Part shown: positions 43,603 through 45,328 of the stretch, one piece after another
How the letters are laid out: each line of letters opens with the position of its first letter
Numbering within the stretch: the first letter of the stretch is position 1
NCBI RefSeq assembly: GCF_000282615.1
Contig: NZ_AKIY01000204.1
Coordinates: 1-45,328, forward strand
Length of the DNA: 45,328 bases
Direction of reading: 5' to 3'
Source: Bradyrhizobium sp. YR681
GTDB lineage: Bacteria; Pseudomonadota; Alphaproteobacteria; Rhizobiales; Xanthobacteraceae
Made by a program: the position numbers and the translations under genes
Notes under the pieces: model-generated
The model's database searches: none
Told to the model about the DNA's origin: nothing
What the model saw: only the letters and a program-made list of their open reading frames with translations

Positions 43603-43920
43603 TCACGCAGCCTCGTCGCGGCCGCCGGCCGCGCCGCGCTTCTTCCGGTTCTTGCCGCGCAGGAACTGGATGTCCATCTCCGCGCCGTTGACGCGGACCA
43701 GCTCGCAGCGGCGATAGGCAAGGCCCGTGGACGACAGCAGCAGGAAGAACTCCTTCAGGTTCAGTCCCTGGATCGAGCCTTCGACCGTGAGGATGGCGTC
43801 GGTATCGGAAATGGCGTTGAGCTTGCAGTCGCGGCGCCAGGTGCCGTCGATGGCCATGATGCAGACATCATAGCCGCGACTGAACGTGACGCGCTCCCCG
43901 CCTTTTCCATCCTCGGCCAT
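43603..43920 (-). CDS. PilZ-like domain protein (degenerate motif)
   Basis: A 105-aa protein with the length and strand pattern of a lone PilZ domain: RVTFSRGYDVCIMAIDG, then RRDCKLNAISDTDAILTVEG, then RRCELVRVNGAEMDIQFLRG and a basic tail. The cyclic-di-GMP contacts of the family (RxxxR and D/N-x-S-x-x-G) are only partly kept (RxxFSR; NAISDTDA without the glycine), so binding is uncertain. Its ATG follows the cheR stop by two bases, so it is part of the chemotaxis operon. It may link chemotaxis to cyclic-di-GMP. Confidence 0.75.
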   Translation of the reverse strand: MAEDGKGGERVTFSRGYDVCIMAIDGTWRRDCKLNAISDTDAILTVEGSIQGLNLKEFFLLLSSTGLAYRRCELVRVNGAEMDIQFLRGKNRKKRGAAGGRDEAA

Positions 43921-43922
43921 CG

Positions 43923-44801
43923 TCAGCGTCCCGCCATCACCGCCACGCGCGGCGCGACACCGGCCAGGGCCGGCTTGGCTGCGGCCGCGCGCGGATCGTT
44001 CGGCTTGTAGAGGCCGCGGCGCTCCGGAATCGGACGGAACGTGTCGGTCAGCCCGACCACGGTTTCGGCTGCGCCCAGCACCAGGAAGCCGTCGGGCTCG
44101 ATCTGGCGCGCCAGGCGGTTGAAGATGTTGATCTTGGTGTCCTGGTCGAAATAGATCAGCACGTTGCGGCAGAAGATGACGTCGAACGTGCCGAGCTGGG
44201 CGAAATCGTGCAGCAGATTGAGCTGGCGATGCTGGATCATCGCCCGCAATTCGGGATTGATCTGCCAGGTCTCGCCGGTCTGCTTGAAATATTTCATCAG
44301 CATCTGGATCGGCAGGCCGCGCTGGACTTCGAACTGGCTGTAGATGCCGGACTTGGCCTTCTCCAGCACCTCCTGCGACAGGTCGGTCGCGATGATCTCG
44401 ACGCGCCAGCCGGTCAGGGCCGCGCCCATCTCCTTCAGGCACATCGCCAGCGAATAGGGCTCCTGCCCGGTCGAGCCGGCAGCGCACCAGATCCGCACGC
44501 TGCGGCGGCCCGCACGCGCCTTGATCACTTCGGGCATGATGTGGTCGCGGAAATGATCGAACGGGACCTTGTCGCGGAAGAAGAAGGTCTCGTTGGTGGT
44601 CATGGCTTCGACCACGTTGGTGATCATCTCGCGCGAGCCGCTCTGAAGCTTCTGCACGAGATCATTGATGCCGGCGAGCCCGGCCTTGCGGGCCAGCGGC
44701 AGCAAGCGGCTTTCGATCAGATATTGCTTGTCTGCGGACAGGTCGAGCCCTGAATTGTCCTTCAGGAACTTGCGCAGATACTCATACTCGGTCGGGGTCA
44801 C
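43923..44801 (-). CDS. cheR: chemotaxis protein methyltransferase CheR
   Basis: A 292-aa SAM-dependent enzyme that methylates glutamates of chemoreceptors. The N-terminal helical domain (TEYEYLRKFLKDNSGLDLSA) is followed by TTNETFFFRDKVPFDHF, the SAM site RIWCAAGSTGQEPYSLAMCL, and FDVIFCRNVLIYFDQ with the C-terminal ETVVGLTDTF region. GTG 44801 with GAAGAGG seven bases upstream is preferred over an ATG at 44861, which would add residues unlike the family. It lies between cheY and the PilZ-like gene in one operon. Confidence 0.95.
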   Translation of the reverse strand: MTPTEYEYLRKFLKDNSGLDLSADKQYLIESRLLPLARKAGLAGINDLVQKLQSGSREMITNVVEAMTTNETFFFRDKVPFDHFRDHIMPEVIKARAGRRSVRIWCAAGSTGQEPYSLAMCLKEMGAALTGWRVEIIATDLSQEVLEKAKSGIYSQFEVQRGLPIQMLMKYFKQTGETWQINPELRAMIQHRQLNLLHDFAQLGTFDVIFCRNVLIYFDQDTKINIFNRLARQIEPDGFLVLGAAETVVGLTDTFRPIPERRGLYKPNDPRAAAAKPALAGVAPRVAVMAGR

Positions 44802-44861
44802 GGATGGCCTCTTCGAAGCTGTACTGGAACACTCTGGCCAAAGCACTTCGGCCAGACACAC

Positions 44862-45248
44862 TCAGACCATGGCTTGTCCGACCGGGAGCAAACCAACCTC
44901 AGCGAATTTGTCGGCGATGATGTCTTTGTCGAAGGGCTTCATGATGTACTCGTTGGCGCCGCCGCTGAGCGCCTGAGCGATGTGAGCCACGTTGTTCTCG
45001 GTGGTGCAGAACACCACTTTCGGCTGGTCGCCGCCGGGCAGGCGGCGCATGTGGCCCATGAACTCGAAGCCGTCCATCACGGGCATGTTCCAGTCGAGCA
45101 GCACCGCATCGGGCAGCTGCCGCTGGCAGATCTCGAGCGCCTTGGAACCGTCCTCGGCCTCGGTGACTTCGAATTCCAGGCCTTCCAGGATCCGGCGCGC
45201 GATCTTGCGCACGACGCTGGAATCATCGACCACCAAACAGGTCTTCAT
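44862..45248 (-). CDS. cheY: chemotaxis response regulator CheY
   Basis: A 128-aa receiver: CLVVDDSSVVRKIARRILEG, phosphoryl-accepting D52 in AVLLDWNMPVMDGFEF, VVFCTTENN (switch Thr) and the lysine in EYIMKPFDKDI. The lack of an output domain and the company of cheR and the cheW end make CheY the natural call: the phosphorylated form would bind the flagellar switch. ATG 45248 has a GGAGAACCG site upstream. The gene starts 31 bases after the cheW stop. Confidence 0.93.
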   Translation of the reverse strand: MKTCLVVDDSSVVRKIARRILEGLEFEVTEAEDGSKALEICQRQLPDAVLLDWNMPVMDGFEFMGHMRRLPGGDQPKVVFCTTENNVAHIAQALSGGANEYIMKPFDKDIIADKFAEVGLLPVGQAMV

Positions 45249-45279
45249 TTCGGTTCTCCGGCTTCGATGTTTCGTTGGC

Positions 45280-45328
45280 TTACGCAGCCATCTGCACTTC
45301 GGTCTTCAGTTCGAGCACGCGATCGACG
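45280..45328 (-). CDS. cheW: C-terminal end of a probable chemotaxis coupling protein (partial)
   Basis: Only the last 15 or so codons are in the window (VDRVLELKTEVQMAA, then TAA at 45280-45282). Position just upstream of cheY and cheR and the hydrophobic ending suggest CheW, which links receptors to CheA. The fragment is too short for proof. Confidence 0.5.
   Translation of the reverse strand, partial: VDRVLELKTEVQMAA

Overview
The window is GC-rich (codon third positions mostly G/C) and looks like chromosome from a Bradyrhizobium-type alphaproteobacterium. The evidence is the gene content (ECF sigma with ChrR, FixJ-type regulators, hybrid kinases, an SsuABC/NMT1-type transporter, a che operon) and many gene gaps filled by palindromic intergenic repeats. 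No rRNA, tRNA, CRISPR array, transposase or phage gene was recognised. The ends cut an unassigned stretch on the left (1-167) and the 3' end of a probable cheW on the right.

Layout. 168-3640: a secreted protein of unknown function and a membrane GGDEF-EAL protein. 3690-10787: the most distinctive region, an ECF sigma/ChrR anti-sigma stress module with lipid-modifying genes. A leftward operon (sigma, ChrR, DUF1295 membrane protein, CFA-like methyltransferase) and a rightward operon (FAD amine-oxidase-like protein, DUF1365 protein, CFA synthase) diverge from one perfect 29-bp inverted repeat. Each arm carries TGATCC, followed 17 nt later by GTATC. A third copy of this promoter lies before a DUF2177 membrane protein at 3744, so all eight genes look like one autoregulated regulon. 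The content resembles the singlet-oxygen RpoE-ChrR regulon of Rhodobacter sphaeroides. 11119-15487: ribosomal protein S21 with a TTG start, a small unknown protein, a LysR/NmrA divergent pair and a GMC oxidoreductase. 15612-18270: a DUF1349 protein, a 960-bp stretch with hidden small proteins, and a secreted lactonase-like propeller. 18616-24877: an RND adaptor without a pump, a caspase-fold protein lacking both catalytic residues, a 576-residue unknown protein with a DxDTTA motif, a secreted thermonuclease and a class V aminotransferase.

25068-30029: an MBOAT acyltransferase with its partner protein, and a prolyl oligopeptidase. 30237-37446: a catabolic locus on the minus strand (ABC transporter, IlvD/Edd-type sugar-acid dehydratase, RraA-like protein, SMP-30 lactonase) divergent from a GntR regulator, with a perfect 26-bp palindrome between them that is the likely operator. 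The enzymes suggest lactone opening, dehydration and aldol cleavage of a sugar acid. 37644-45328: signalling genes. These are a receiver protein, a large hybrid kinase, a FixJ-like regulator, another receiver, and a chemotaxis operon (cheW end, cheY, cheR, PilZ-like).

Open frames of several hundred residues antisense to most genes are byproducts of high GC and are not annotated. Start codons were chosen from Shine-Dalgarno sites, overlaps with neighbours and domain starts; several differ from the longest open frame.
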